This document shows positions 6,671 to 15,498 of a stretch of DNA of 21,343 nt, piece by piece (position 1 is the first letter of the stretch; every line of letters starts with the position of its first letter). The stretch is from a virus. Location of the stretch: positions 1 to 21,343 of the IMG/VR virus record IMGVR_UViG_3300048548_000807. One strand, written 5' to 3'. The notes beneath the pieces were generated by a model. It saw only the letters and a program-made list of their open reading frames with translations. It had not been told where the DNA came from and did no database searches. A program made the position numbers and the translations under genes.

Positions 6671-6684
6671 TATGAGAAAAACAA
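6653..6684 (-). promoter_or_regulatory. Host-type promoter for the 84-aa gene
   Basis: TTG (6684-6682), 20 bases, then TATATTTAC (6661-6653). As sigma70 this is TTGTTT-N17-TATATT. The -35 region lies within a weak hairpin downstream of the dioxygenase gene. Confidence 0.7.
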
Positions 6685-6698
6685 GTCTTTTTGGACTT
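6683..6698 (-). terminator. Weak intrinsic terminator candidate after the dioxygenase gene
   Basis: On the minus strand a 5-bp stem (AAGTC / GACTT, loop of 6) is followed by G and then five T. It lies just after the dioxygenase stop at 6703. The stem is short, and the sequence also overlaps the -35 of the next promoter. Confidence 0.35.
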
Positions 6699-6702
6699 TT
6701 TT

Positions 6703-7458
6703 TTAAGAAAGTTTAGCTGAACCTACATAAATAGGTTTTCTTTTCATCTGAGCACCAGCCGCGAAATTAGCACCTTCTTTTATGTAACCAGTTAAGAACG
6801 CTCTTCTGAATCGTTTTGAATTGTTTGGTTCTGAACCATGTACTACATTTGAATGAAGTAATGCAACCTGTCCTTTTCTTAGATAACCATCTATATGTGA
6901 AAAATTGTGGTCTTTTGGTAATACACAAGGTTTACCTCTTTCACTTCTCCAATTCTTTGGATTTGAACCTGCTCTCACTTCATCTACCTCAATTGGTAAC
7001 CTTCCTAATCTGTGTGAACCTTCTAAATACCAAACAGAACCATTATTTGGGTCTGAATTATCTAATGCTACTGAAACATTTATTATTTCATTAGTATTAC
7101 ATTGTGTATAAAATATATTTTGATGCATATCTCTACCCAATTGTCCTGGTGGTTTAAAATATGCCCAAGTTTGAACACCTAATATCTTAGAATTCATTAA
7201 AAATTCACAAGCTTCGATTACTTTAGGATGTTTCATTAATCCATCAAGTACTTTAGATTCTTTATGTGGATACATATATGGGTCGTAATCTCCCCATTCA
7301 CCTTCTGTATCATTCTCTTGTCTTTTAACTCTGATTCGTTCTAATTCATCTCCTATAGCATCAGCTTCTGATTCTGTTAAGAGATTTAAAATAGATACAC
7401 CTTTGTATCTCCAATCAAATTGTAATTGTTGTTTTTCTAGCTCGGTAAGATAATTCAT
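6703..7458 (-). CDS. Phytanoyl-CoA dioxygenase (PhyH)-like protein (251 aa)
   Basis: This belongs to the PhyH-type Fe(II)/2-oxoglutarate oxygenases. The core block is FKPPGQLGRDMHQNIFYTQ with H112, then VALDNSDPNNGSVWYLEGSH, then the distal HSNVVHGSEPN with H207, and the 2-oxoglutarate-binding Arg in KRFRRAF (R216-R219 region). The metal triad of this family is normally HxD...H, but here the second ligand is Asn114 (codon AAT), giving HxN...H. Apart from this the family blocks and length are normal. The family hydroxylates varied small molecules, lipids or peptides, and the substrate here is unknown. The gene follows the 128-aa tail-region gene by 28 bases, and no promoter of either type is clear before it. 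It may be a read-through member of the late transcript. Confidence 0.85.
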   Translation of the reverse strand: MNYLTELEKQQLQFDWRYKGVSILNLLTESEADAIGDELERIRVKRQENDTEGEWGDYDPYMYPHKESKVLDGLMKHPKVIEACEFLMNSKILGVQTWAYFKPPGQLGRDMHQNIFYTQCNTNEIINVSVALDNSDPNNGSVWYLEGSHRLGRLPIEVDEVRAGSNPKNWRSERGKPCVLPKDHNFSHIDGYLRKGQVALLHSNVVHGSEPNNSKRFRRAFLTGYIKEGANFAAGAQMKRKPIYVGSAKLS

Positions 7459-7486
7459 TGTAACTTATTTGTTTTATAATATATAT

Positions 7487-7873
7487 TTAATTTTTATAAA
7501 ACTGTAATAAATTTGGTAAATATAATTTTAGATTTGGAATCTTATCTACATTTAATTTTATTGCAATACGATTAGATTCAGAAACAGATTTATCAATAAC
7601 ATTTCCTTTACTATCATATTCAGCTGATTTTGGTCCTGATATTCTCCATCTTATTGATACTGTACTAAATTGTGGTTTAGAATTGTAATATGATTTTATT
7701 TTATTATTAACTTCATATATAGGAGAACCTTTATCATTTAATTTTTGAACAAAATACCTATTAATATAACCACGATTATAATCCTTATCGTTTGGACGAG
7801 GAATATGTGTCTCTACATTATATCTAACACGAGGTTTATTTTTAGCTATTTTCTTGTATCTATTTATATCCAT
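7487..7873 (-). CDS. Unknown protein coupled to the hub-like gene (128 aa)
   Basis: A basic, strand-rich protein (VSIRWRISGPKSAEY, then NRIAIKLNVDKIPNLKLYLP). The ATG overlaps the TAA of the 844-aa gene by one base (TAATG), so it is translationally coupled to it. That position, last in the tail block, suggests a baseplate or tail-assembly part. I recognise no family and the role is inferred from context only. Confidence 0.75.
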   Translation of the reverse strand: MDINRYKKIAKNKPRVRYNVETHIPRPNDKDYNRGYINRYFVQKLNDKGSPIYEVNNKIKSYYNSKPQFSTVSIRWRISGPKSAEYDSKGNVIDKSVSESNRIAIKLNVDKIPNLKLYLPNLLQFYKN

Positions 7874-10407
7874 TATGAGTATTCTGTTAATTGTCCATTA
7901 CCAGCATTTATATTTCTCATTGAACCCTCAATTTGAGTAGTCCAAATATTTTGTGCAATATCGTGTCCAACTTGAGTAACTTGAAATACTTTAGTTTTAT
8001 ATTTACCAGGTAAATCTATTATACTAAATGTATCCCCTACTCTTATTCCACTAACTCCATGTATTGTAAAGTTAAATTTAATAGGTAACAATGGAACATT
8101 TAAATTTCCAGTTTTTCCTTTACCTCCTATTAATAATCCTTCATTTAACATTTGTACTTTTTTTAATACAGCTCCATCATTCCAACATCCAACTACAGCC
8201 AAATCTTCTATATTAACATCATTTCCTGAATAGAGATCAAAAAATTCTTTAACAAAATCTGCATCTTCATTTCTATCTTGTTTTTTTGGAATTATACAAG
8301 CATTTTGAACAAAATATTCATAATTTGCCTTTTTTTGTTCTTCTTCAGCGTCCTTTATTGCTTTCTTTTCTTTCTTTAATCTTTGGTTCTTTTGATATTC
8401 AGTTTCTTTAGTATTTGATTTTGCTTCTGATTTGTTTTTTTCTTCTGTTATTTTCGTTACAGAATTTAGTTCTTTTAAAACTGAATCTACTTTATTTGTA
8501 AATAAACCATCAAATTTTATTTCTTTATCTTCTGAATTTGGATTTTCAATTACTCCACTTTTATTCTCATTAGCTAATTTACTACCAATTACTTGGCCTT
8601 TCATAGCTCCTGGTATATCAAAATTTAATTCTGCTGCTAAAAATGGTGTTTTAGTTCCTCTTGATTGAAATTTAGCAAGTCCAATAGATGAACCCATTTT
8701 TTTCAGATTTCCTCCAAATGATGCATCTACAACTTGTAATTCCTCAACACCTTTTATTGCTTTACTATTTTTAGCTTGAATATGTTTGTAGTATGTATCT
8801 GCATCTAATTCTCCACCTGGTGTATATGGGTTTATTCTACCTCTTGGTATTATTTGAAAATTCCAATATAAGTTTACTGCGGAAGACATTCCATTTAGTA
8901 ACTCATAGTATATATCTTTAGTAACTAATCCTGATTTTTCAATTGTATCACAAAAGAAATCAAAGTTAATATACAAGTCTCTTAAAAATCCCCATTCTCC
9001 AGGATCTGCTTTTACTGGAAGATAACTTCCATCATAACAAGCTTGGTCTTCCATATTTAATTCTTTATTACATGGAAAATATGATGTTTTAGTACCACCA
9101 TCATACGGTGTTGGATGTACATCAGCACAATTAGCTCCTTTTAGTTCAATTCCATTTAGTAATGGTAGTGGATTTTCAAAAGAAGAAACTGTTCCATCTT
9201 CGTTTTTTGTCTCACTTTTTAATGCTCCCAACAAATCAAAAGAAGGTGCCTGTTTGTTTCCTATATACAAATAATTTGCATCTGCAGAAAACATATTTTT
9301 ATGGGCTCTACATATAGTATTTTCCCACATAACATTTCCGTTTGATGGTGCTGGGTTTGATCCACCACAAATAGCTGGTGTTGGTTTTAACTCAACTTTA
9401 TCCATCATATCTATAATTGAAAATGCTAAAGCTACTCTAATAAATCTTTTTTCACTAAATAAAGGTAAATCGGAGTTAATACTTATATCTTCACCACTAT
9501 CTGAATTAATTTTAGCTGTACTTCCAATTTTTTCTGTCATACCTTCACGAAGTTCTTTATCCATGTTAATAAAATTAATAGCATCTGTAAAAAATGGGTC
9601 ATTAATTTTATTTTTTATAGATTCAGTTCTTTTTATTGCAGGTAAATCATTATACATTTGTTGAAAAAGTCTTTTACCTACATCTTGTTCACCACTAATT
9701 TCAAAACTTTTATATTTTTGACTTGACTTATTGTTTCTATCATTAGTTGGAATACCCTTATGATGTTGAAGATAAGCCGGTAATTCACCAATTGATGTTA
9801 ATTCTACTTGAACTTCAAAAGTTTCATTAGAACCATAACTCATACCACCACCTGTAATTACTCCAAGTACGGCATCATACATACCATGTGCATTTTTTCT
9901 TTTAGTTTGAACTGTTTTTAAACTATTATAAGCTGCTATTGCACAAGTATCAATTGCGGCTTTTTGACCCCAACTTAGATTATTATTTTCACCCCACTCT
10001 ACTAAAACCATATTTCCTGGTTCTAAAAAGAATTCCATTATCTTCTCACATTGTTTTAAAGAATAACATATAATTGTAAATGATGATTTTTTACTCAATC
10101 CTTCATTACCTTGTGATATTGAAATAGAATCTATCGTTGGTGATGGTCTAAGTCCTCTATCACCAGCTTCAGCATATACAGATTTACCATCTTTATCTAT
10201 TCCTAACCTACCACTTTTACCTGTATTACCATATCTTTGTGCAAATGATTCAGATTCTTTAGAAGATTGAAGAGATAAAAAGTCACCAAGACAAGAAGTT
10301 ACTCTAATCCAAGGCATTGTTTTTGTTGCTCGTAAATTATTACCAGCTTTAGCATTGATGGTATTTACTATTCGTTTATCAATATTAGCTAATTGTGGAA
10401 ATCCCAT
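7873..10407 (-). CDS. Putative baseplate hub protein (844 aa)
   Basis: The N-terminal 250 residues carry features common in hub-type proteins of contractile tails: TIDSISISQGNEG, MVLVEWGE (133-140), and a VQVELTSIGELP strand pair. The C-terminal 67 residues (from about 778) contain FTIHGVSGIRVGDTF, then LPGKYK and a VFQVTQVGHDI/WTTQIEG finish. This resembles the closing domain of gp27/gpD-like hub proteins. A charged helical stretch (about 650-695) probably forms a coiled coil. It lies directly after the LysM gene, the place of gpD in phage P2. At 844 residues it is much longer than T4 gp27 (about 390), so it probably carries added domains in the middle. Structural assignment is fairly safe; hub identity is inferred from the end domain and gene order. 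Confidence 0.6.
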   Translation of the reverse strand: MGFPQLANIDKRIVNTINAKAGNNLRATKTMPWIRVTSCLGDFLSLQSSKESESFAQRYGNTGKSGRLGIDKDGKSVYAEAGDRGLRPSPTIDSISISQGNEGLSKKSSFTIICYSLKQCEKIMEFFLEPGNMVLVEWGENNNLSWGQKAAIDTCAIAAYNSLKTVQTKRKNAHGMYDAVLGVITGGGMSYGSNETFEVQVELTSIGELPAYLQHHKGIPTNDRNNKSSQKYKSFEISGEQDVGKRLFQQMYNDLPAIKRTESIKNKINDPFFTDAINFINMDKELREGMTEKIGSTAKINSDSGEDISINSDLPLFSEKRFIRVALAFSIIDMMDKVELKPTPAICGGSNPAPSNGNVMWENTICRAHKNMFSADANYLYIGNKQAPSFDLLGALKSETKNEDGTVSSFENPLPLLNGIELKGANCADVHPTPYDGGTKTSYFPCNKELNMEDQACYDGSYLPVKADPGEWGFLRDLYINFDFFCDTIEKSGLVTKDIYYELLNGMSSAVNLYWNFQIIPRGRINPYTPGGELDADTYYKHIQAKNSKAIKGVEELQVVDASFGGNLKKMGSSIGLAKFQSRGTKTPFLAAELNFDIPGAMKGQVIGSKLANENKSGVIENPNSEDKEIKFDGLFTNKVDSVLKELNSVTKITEEKNKSEAKSNTKETEYQKNQRLKKEKKAIKDAEEEQKKANYEYFVQNACIIPKKQDRNEDADFVKEFFDLYSGNDVNIEDLAVVGCWNDGAVLKKVQMLNEGLLIGGKGKTGNLNVPLLPIKFNFTIHGVSGIRVGDTFSIIDLPGKYKTKVFQVTQVGHDIAQNIWTTQIEGSMRNINAGNGQLTEYS

Positions 10408-10414
10408 AAACTAT

Positions 10415-10705
10415 TTATTTTCTAAAGTTATTTATAATCTGAGTATAATCAACAGGTACTCTCAATATAGTTCCAGATGAAACTGTGAACCCTGCATCGT
10501 GTATATTATTTGCGGTTGCTATAATCCACCAAAGAGATGAATCCGAATAAAATTGATTTGCAAGTGTATCTAATCTATCTCCATCTTGAACTACAACATA
10601 GATATCACTATCCTTTAATGGAATATTAGGATATATCTTACTTCGATATACTCTTCTACCATCATTAAGTTTTTGTTCTTCGTTATTTTCGTATCTACTT
10701 GCCAT
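10415..10705 (-). CDS. LysM-domain baseplate protein (gp53 / P2 gpX-like, 96 aa)
   Basis: Residues about 36-87 form a LysM-type domain: IYVVVQDGDRLDTLANQFY, then SDSSLWWIIATAN and a GTILRVP close. In contractile tails such small LysM proteins (T4 gp53, P2 gpX) join the hub to the wedge or tube. The N-terminal 35 residues are a strand-rich arm (GRRVYRSKIYPNIP). The gene lies 14 bases after the 655-aa gene and 7 bases before the hub-like gene, exactly the place of X between U and D in P2. No signal peptide is present, so it is not an exported peptidoglycan binder. Confidence 0.8.
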   Translation of the reverse strand: MASRYENNEEQKLNDGRRVYRSKIYPNIPLKDSDIYVVVQDGDRLDTLANQFYSDSSLWWIIATANNIHDAGFTVSSGTILRVPVDYTQIINNFRK

Positions 10706-10719
10706 ATTCTTTTACTTTA

Positions 10720-12687
10720 TTAACTATATCCTCCTGCAACTCTAATAGGAATAGAAAAGTTTGGAGTTATTTGATAAATATCAAATTTACCAAATTGATC
10801 TCTTCTCATAAATACAGATGGAGCTCCATATTCTTCTGATATAAATTGTTTTTGGTCAGATGGAACTGATGATTTTGATACTTCTTTATATCCCATACTT
10901 TTAAAACTTGCTATATTTTTAGCCTGTTTTGGAGTATATTGTGGTTCTGCATTTATAGCTTCGGTTGGAGTTTTACCATCAAGTTTTTCATTTATTGTAC
11001 CTTGTCCTCCAGCTGGATTTGGAACTCCTCCTGCTATCTCTGAAGGTATTTGTGGTTTCATTGAATTAGCTTTGGATTTTAAATTACCCACTTCTCTTTT
11101 TATAGAAACAGTAGCTTTCTTTTTAGCTGATTCTTTTTTTACTTCTTCTTCACTTGGTTGTCCTCCATTAGTTCTTGTTTCTTCATCAATTGCATCTTTA
11201 TCTGCCTGTCTTTTATCATTTATAGCCTTAACTGCTTCTTTAGATATTTCCATATCATATAATCTTTCTTCACTTCCTGGTGTTTCTATAAACTTCATAG
11301 AAAGTGCAACATCTACTATTTTTGGTAAATATCCAACATTACCATCAGTTTCCCAATTTGATTCATCAGGTATTGTATAAGTTAATGAATCTACAAAAGC
11401 TTTTCTATTTGAATATATATCACCCATTCTAAAATCAATAATAGGAGGTGTTGTTACACCACCACTAATGACTGGATATGTGTATGAAGTTAACATTTTT
11501 AACTTTTCCCAAATAGTATTTAATTCTAGTGGAGAAGCTGCAAATAATTTAATATTAAAAGCTAAACTTCTTTCAACACCTTCGTACATATAAAATGAAT
11601 ATGGATTACCTATAAATTTATTTCCACTCCAAGATGGAGAAGTTGTTTCTGTTATTCCACTTACAATTGCTCTAAATACGAGTGGTTTTTCGGCTCCTAA
11701 TCTTTTAAACCATAATGGAATAAAATCTTTATATACCTTTTCACCAATTTTCATGAAAGAATCAGCTTCCATTTCATATTCTTCTGATGGTGCAACAATG
11801 TTTATATCATCTCCTGAACTTAAACCATATTCACTTTCCATTGGAGTTATTTTTCCATTATTGAATCGTGTTGTTTCTAAATCTTCAGGACTATATGGAC
11901 TATCTTTAATGATATTACCAGAATCTAAATAACGATTTCTTTCATCTCCTTTTCTTTGAATACCATAAATAGGAGAAACTGTATTTAATCTTATACGGCC
12001 TTCGGTTTCTAAATCTTCTTTAACACTCTTATCAGATCTTAATGTTTTTGATTTTTCTATATCCGAGTATTTTGTTTCATCATTAAATAATCGTACAGAA
12101 GTTTGTTTTTTTGCATCATTTGAACCAAGTCCTGCTTGTTCTCCAAATAAAGCTCCTCTTAATTTATCTTTTGCAAGTTCTAATCCTTTTCCAAGAACTT
12201 GTTTACCAATTGTTTTAGGATTACCACCACCTGTTTGTTTTAAGAATTTACCTAGTTCACTACCATTTGCATTTGCAGGTAATTGTTCACTTGATGGTAA
12301 TTGAGTTATATCTCCTATAAGTCGAGAAGGTATTTGAGTTTCTGGAAAACCTATTGTACTGTTTATTTTATCTCTTAATCCACGAATCGATTTTACTTTA
12401 CCACCAGTTAGTTTATCTAATCCTTTACCAATGAGTCCTCCTGTTGCTTCTGTACCCATTGTATTTTGTATCATATCCTCCAAAACAGGAGTTGATCTAT
12501 TTACAATACGAGATGATTCATTACCATATATAAGAGGATTATTTAAATCAACTTTAGATTTAATTCTAATACCACTTGTTTCTTGTTCTATGAAAGTTTC
12601 AGAATCTTTTTTAACTGCACCTTGAGCCGTATTTCCGCCAGGAAATAATAATTCTTTATTTTGAAATAATTCTAATATTGTTGGCAT
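10720..12687 (-). CDS. Putative baseplate/tail-tube junction protein (655 aa)
   Basis: The N-terminal 250 residues are polar with Gly/Lys-rich helices. The folded core lies between about 300 and 470: FIPLWFKRLGAEKPLVFRA, a strand series (RSLAFNIKLFAASPLEL), then GDIYSNRKAFVDSLTYTI (from 420) and YLPKIVDVALSMKFIETPG (about 450-468). This strand-rich signature is common in tail proteins that cap or start the tube (T4 gp48/gp54-type), and I base the call on it. The region about 480-600 is Lys/Glu/Pro-rich and looks disordered. A short strand-rich end (FDIYQITPNFSIPIRVAGG) closes the protein. The gene follows the tape measure by 6 bases, which fits a protein that contacts the tape measure or baseplate. 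Confidence 0.5.
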   Translation of the reverse strand: MPTILELFQNKELLFPGGNTAQGAVKKDSETFIEQETSGIRIKSKVDLNNPLIYGNESSRIVNRSTPVLEDMIQNTMGTEATGGLIGKGLDKLTGGKVKSIRGLRDKINSTIGFPETQIPSRLIGDITQLPSSEQLPANANGSELGKFLKQTGGGNPKTIGKQVLGKGLELAKDKLRGALFGEQAGLGSNDAKKQTSVRLFNDETKYSDIEKSKTLRSDKSVKEDLETEGRIRLNTVSPIYGIQRKGDERNRYLDSGNIIKDSPYSPEDLETTRFNNGKITPMESEYGLSSGDDINIVAPSEEYEMEADSFMKIGEKVYKDFIPLWFKRLGAEKPLVFRAIVSGITETTSPSWSGNKFIGNPYSFYMYEGVERSLAFNIKLFAASPLELNTIWEKLKMLTSYTYPVISGGVTTPPIIDFRMGDIYSNRKAFVDSLTYTIPDESNWETDGNVGYLPKIVDVALSMKFIETPGSEERLYDMEISKEAVKAINDKRQADKDAIDEETRTNGGQPSEEEVKKESAKKKATVSIKREVGNLKSKANSMKPQIPSEIAGGVPNPAGGQGTINEKLDGKTPTEAINAEPQYTPKQAKNIASFKSMGYKEVSKSSVPSDQKQFISEEYGAPSVFMRRDQFGKFDIYQITPNFSIPIRVAGGYS

Positions 12688-12693
12688 ATCTTA

Positions 12694-15204
12694 CTAAGCT
12701 CTATTTAATTTAAATTTATTCACTGCACTTCTCTCTCCTCTATCCATAACTATATTAGTAACCTTTTCTCTATCTAAGTAAATATCTCTTTGTGATGATG
12801 TTGCTTTAATCAATTCTTCCATCTTATCTAACATTGTTGATTCATATTCACTTAATGAACCACCCTCTACTGCACCTGCTTCACCACCATCACCTATACC
12901 AAGTAATCCTGCTAATTTTATGATTGGTCCTGATACTGCAGCAATTCCAGCTAACATTAGTAATCCAGGTAATCCTGCAATTCCTAAGAATGCCATAGAT
13001 ACTCCTAATCCCATCATTGCTGCTGATAATCCATATAGTGCTAATGATAATAATGCTATTGGTGCAATCATTGCAACCATTCCCATTATACTACTTGAAA
13101 CTCCAGTTAATGTTGGTATTAATGTTGAGATTCCTGCTCCCATCATTTCAAATCCTGTTCCTATTGCCTGAAGTGCATATCCTAATATTAATACCGAACT
13201 AGCAATTACCAACATAGCAGCTGCTCCTGCGAGAATTGCAACTGCTCCAACTCCACTCATCATAATTGCCCCTAAGAGAGCAACTGCACCAACTAATGCT
13301 AACATTGATACTACGGCCATTCCAACCGCACTCCAACTAACTTTCATAAATTCTTGAACTGCTTTTCCAAATACAAATACGGCGGCGGCTACTATTAATA
13401 AAGCAGCTGCTCCTTTAAGAACTGCACCCATATTTATTTTACTAACTGATTTAGTTATACTTCCTTTTCCACCAATTGCATCTCCACCACCTTTTGGAAC
13501 TTTACTTGCAATAGATGGTGATTTATTTGCTTTAAATCTCATATCAGGTGCACCACTCTTAGTTAATGGTCCTGCAGGTGCTCCTCCACCAAAGAATTTT
13601 CCAATTATTGGTAACTTTGATGCCATTCCTTTTACATCGAATCCCATTTGAGCAAATGAACCACCCATTTGAGCTGCTGCAGTTACTGCACCACCTAATG
13701 TTTTTAAACTTGTACCAAGATACTTATTTAATCCTCCATTAATAAATTCTCCCAATTGAGAAAAGTTGGAGTTGATAACACTACCTAGTGTATCAGCTTG
13801 TTCCATATTAGAGTTCATCTTCTGCAATTCTGCAACAGATACACCTAATAAATCAGCTGTTTGTTTCTTTTGGTAGTAATCCATTCTATTGAATGCATCA
13901 ATCCCACCTAATTGTTTAAGAGTTTCTTTTGTAGCTCCTTCTATATCACCTGTATATGCAAGTTCTCTTGCTTTACTAAGATTAATGTTTTTACCTAACA
14001 TTGCACCTAATTCTAATTCTTTAGTAATAGATGATTCGAAATCAAGTAATCCATCTGCTATACCACTAAGTGTACTCATGTTAGTACCAAGTTTAGCAGC
14101 ATATCCAGCAGCTTCTAATATATTTTTACCACCTTGTTTACCAAACAATGCAAATTCTTCAGTTGAAGAGGCTAAATCTCCCATTAATTGAGATGGGATT
14201 ATTCCATTTTGTTTTGCAAACTCTCTTGAGGTTGCAACCATATCACTTGCAACAGCAGTAGAACCGCCATTTAATCGTGATAGTGCACCTACTAATTTAG
14301 TTGCTTCTGTTCCACTAATACCCATATTCATGGACATTAGACCAATATTAGTTTGTAATTCACCTGATGCTTTTGATGTATCACCAAGTTCTGCACTTAA
14401 ATCTTTAGCGTTTTGTACTGCATCATCAAAGAAGAATGATAGTACACCAGCACTTCTAGCTACACCATCTGTTTGGAACATAGTAGTTCCTAATTCTGAA
14501 TTTGCCTTTCCTATCTTATCTACTACAAATCCAAATCCTGAAATTATTCCACCGATTGCTCCTTGTAAGTTACCATATAAAGTTCTTATAGTAGATAATG
14601 TACCGTTTATTGTTTTTGAAATACCATCAAGTACATCATGTTGTTTTTGTAGAAGTTCTTTATTCTCAGAGGTCATTTTAGAAAAATCAACGGCCATTGA
14701 GTTTTGTGAATCTAGGTTCTTTAAATTTTCTTTTCCAACTTTATCTAAATCTCCTAATTTAGATTTTTGAGTTTCATATTCGTCAGTTAGTGCTACTCGT
14801 TGAGCAGTATCTTCACTACTCAAATTAGCTATTTTTTGATTAATAGAGGCCATTTCGTTCATGGCAACATTTTGCTTTTGAGTGTGTTTATCTTCTGAAG
14901 CGGCTAATCCTAGTGAGTTATTTATTCGTTCTTTTTCTAATTTCTGAAGATTAGAATACATAGAACCCATTGAACTAATAGATGATTCTGCTTGTGATAA
15001 TCCTTTTAGTCTTTCTGAGTTTATTTCTTTTAATTGACTTATAAGGTCTTTTTGTTTTGCTTTTTGTTTATCAAGATATCGATTAAGAAGGTCTTGATTT
15101 AAGGCAGTATTTTTTGTTGATTTAGATATTCGCGCTTCTCTATCTTCAATATCTTTCAATAATTGAGCTCTAGTTTCTAATACTTTTTTATTATCTCCTG
15201 CCAT
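12694..15204 (-). CDS. Tail tape measure protein (836 aa)
   Basis: The first 200 residues are highly charged and helical (coiled coil), as in tape measures. The middle holds typical Ala/Gly/Ser-rich helices (ARSAGVLSFFFDDAVQNAK, GISGTEATKLVGALSRLNGG). From about 594 to 770 there is a long series of hydrophobic helices (ALLIVAAAVFVFG, VVSMLALVGAVALLGAIMM and others), enough for several membrane-spanning segments that could act during DNA entry. The C-terminus ends in a charged tail with DREKVTNIVMDRGERSAVN. The gene lies downstream of sheath, tube and the chaperone frames and upstream of the baseplate genes, as expected. The family fixes tail length by its own extent; 836 residues implies a tail of ordinary to moderate length. 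Confidence 0.88.
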   Translation of the reverse strand: MAGDNKKVLETRAQLLKDIEDREARISKSTKNTALNQDLLNRYLDKQKAKQKDLISQLKEINSERLKGLSQAESSISSMGSMYSNLQKLEKERINNSLGLAASEDKHTQKQNVAMNEMASINQKIANLSSEDTAQRVALTDEYETQKSKLGDLDKVGKENLKNLDSQNSMAVDFSKMTSENKELLQKQHDVLDGISKTINGTLSTIRTLYGNLQGAIGGIISGFGFVVDKIGKANSELGTTMFQTDGVARSAGVLSFFFDDAVQNAKDLSAELGDTSKASGELQTNIGLMSMNMGISGTEATKLVGALSRLNGGSTAVASDMVATSREFAKQNGIIPSQLMGDLASSTEEFALFGKQGGKNILEAAGYAAKLGTNMSTLSGIADGLLDFESSITKELELGAMLGKNINLSKARELAYTGDIEGATKETLKQLGGIDAFNRMDYYQKKQTADLLGVSVAELQKMNSNMEQADTLGSVINSNFSQLGEFINGGLNKYLGTSLKTLGGAVTAAAQMGGSFAQMGFDVKGMASKLPIIGKFFGGGAPAGPLTKSGAPDMRFKANKSPSIASKVPKGGGDAIGGKGSITKSVSKINMGAVLKGAAALLIVAAAVFVFGKAVQEFMKVSWSAVGMAVVSMLALVGAVALLGAIMMSGVGAVAILAGAAAMLVIASSVLILGYALQAIGTGFEMMGAGISTLIPTLTGVSSSIMGMVAMIAPIALLSLALYGLSAAMMGLGVSMAFLGIAGLPGLLMLAGIAAVSGPIIKLAGLLGIGDGGEAGAVEGGSLSEYESTMLDKMEELIKATSSQRDIYLDREKVTNIVMDRGERSAVNKFKLNRA

Positions 15205-15221
15205 GGGGTTATTCTAAAATA

Positions 15222-15425
15222 TTACTTTGAATACTTCTTAAGTATAGAGTCTAATCTTTCTCTATCTTTATTGATTGTATTCATTATTTTAATTGCATCT
15301 TTTGGTAATCCTTTTTTCTTAGCTTGAGCTAGAAATCTGTTTGCAGTATTTTTTTTTACACCATCAAAGAATGCTGATATAAAATTAGATACACCCTCGT
15401 TAATAATTTTTTCTTTTTTAGTCAT
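15222..15425 (-). CDS. Unknown small basic protein (67 aa)
   Basis: A helical, Lys-rich protein (MTKKEKIINEGVSNFIS, then LAQAKKKGLPKDAIKIMN). I do not recognise it. It has its own TATTTATA motif upstream, and AGGA lies 8 bases before the ATG. The tape measure gene follows after 17 bases, so it is the first gene of the tape measure transcript. Its place between the chaperone frames and the tape measure suggests a small assembly factor, by context only. Confidence 0.75.
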   Translation of the reverse strand: MTKKEKIINEGVSNFISAFFDGVKKNTANRFLAQAKKKGLPKDAIKIMNTINKDRERLDSILKKYSK

Positions 15426-15452
15426 GTTGAGTATCCTATATAATTGTTCTTA

Positions 15453-15460
15453 TATAAATA
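15453..15460 (-). promoter_or_regulatory. Putative late promoter motif TATTTATA
   Basis: Located 27 bases before the 67-aa gene and directly after the terminator at 15466. It lies inside an imperfect inverted repeat (TTGTTCT / AGAACAA arms). Confidence 0.5.
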
Positions 15461-15465
15461 TAGAA

Positions 15466-15498
15466 CAAAAAAAAAGTGAAGAATTTTACTTCTTCACT
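15466..15498 (-). terminator. Intrinsic terminator at the end of the chaperone frames
   Basis: On the minus strand a perfect 9-bp stem (AGTGAAGAA / TTCTTCACT, loop of 6) is followed by nine T. The stem includes the stop codon of the downstream chaperone frame (15486-15488). The motif at 15453 restarts transcription. Confidence 0.85.

Noticed and set aside
14330-14770. Plus-strand open frame of 146 codons
   Set aside because: It is antisense to the tape measure gene, with Ser/Pro/Cys-rich composition typical of such shadows, and no plus-strand signals lie nearby.
15432-15472. Imperfect inverted repeat TTGTTCT / AGAACAA as a terminator
   Set aside because: Its T-run on the minus strand lies before, not after, the repeat and belongs to the neighbouring terminator at 15466; the loop contains the late promoter motif.
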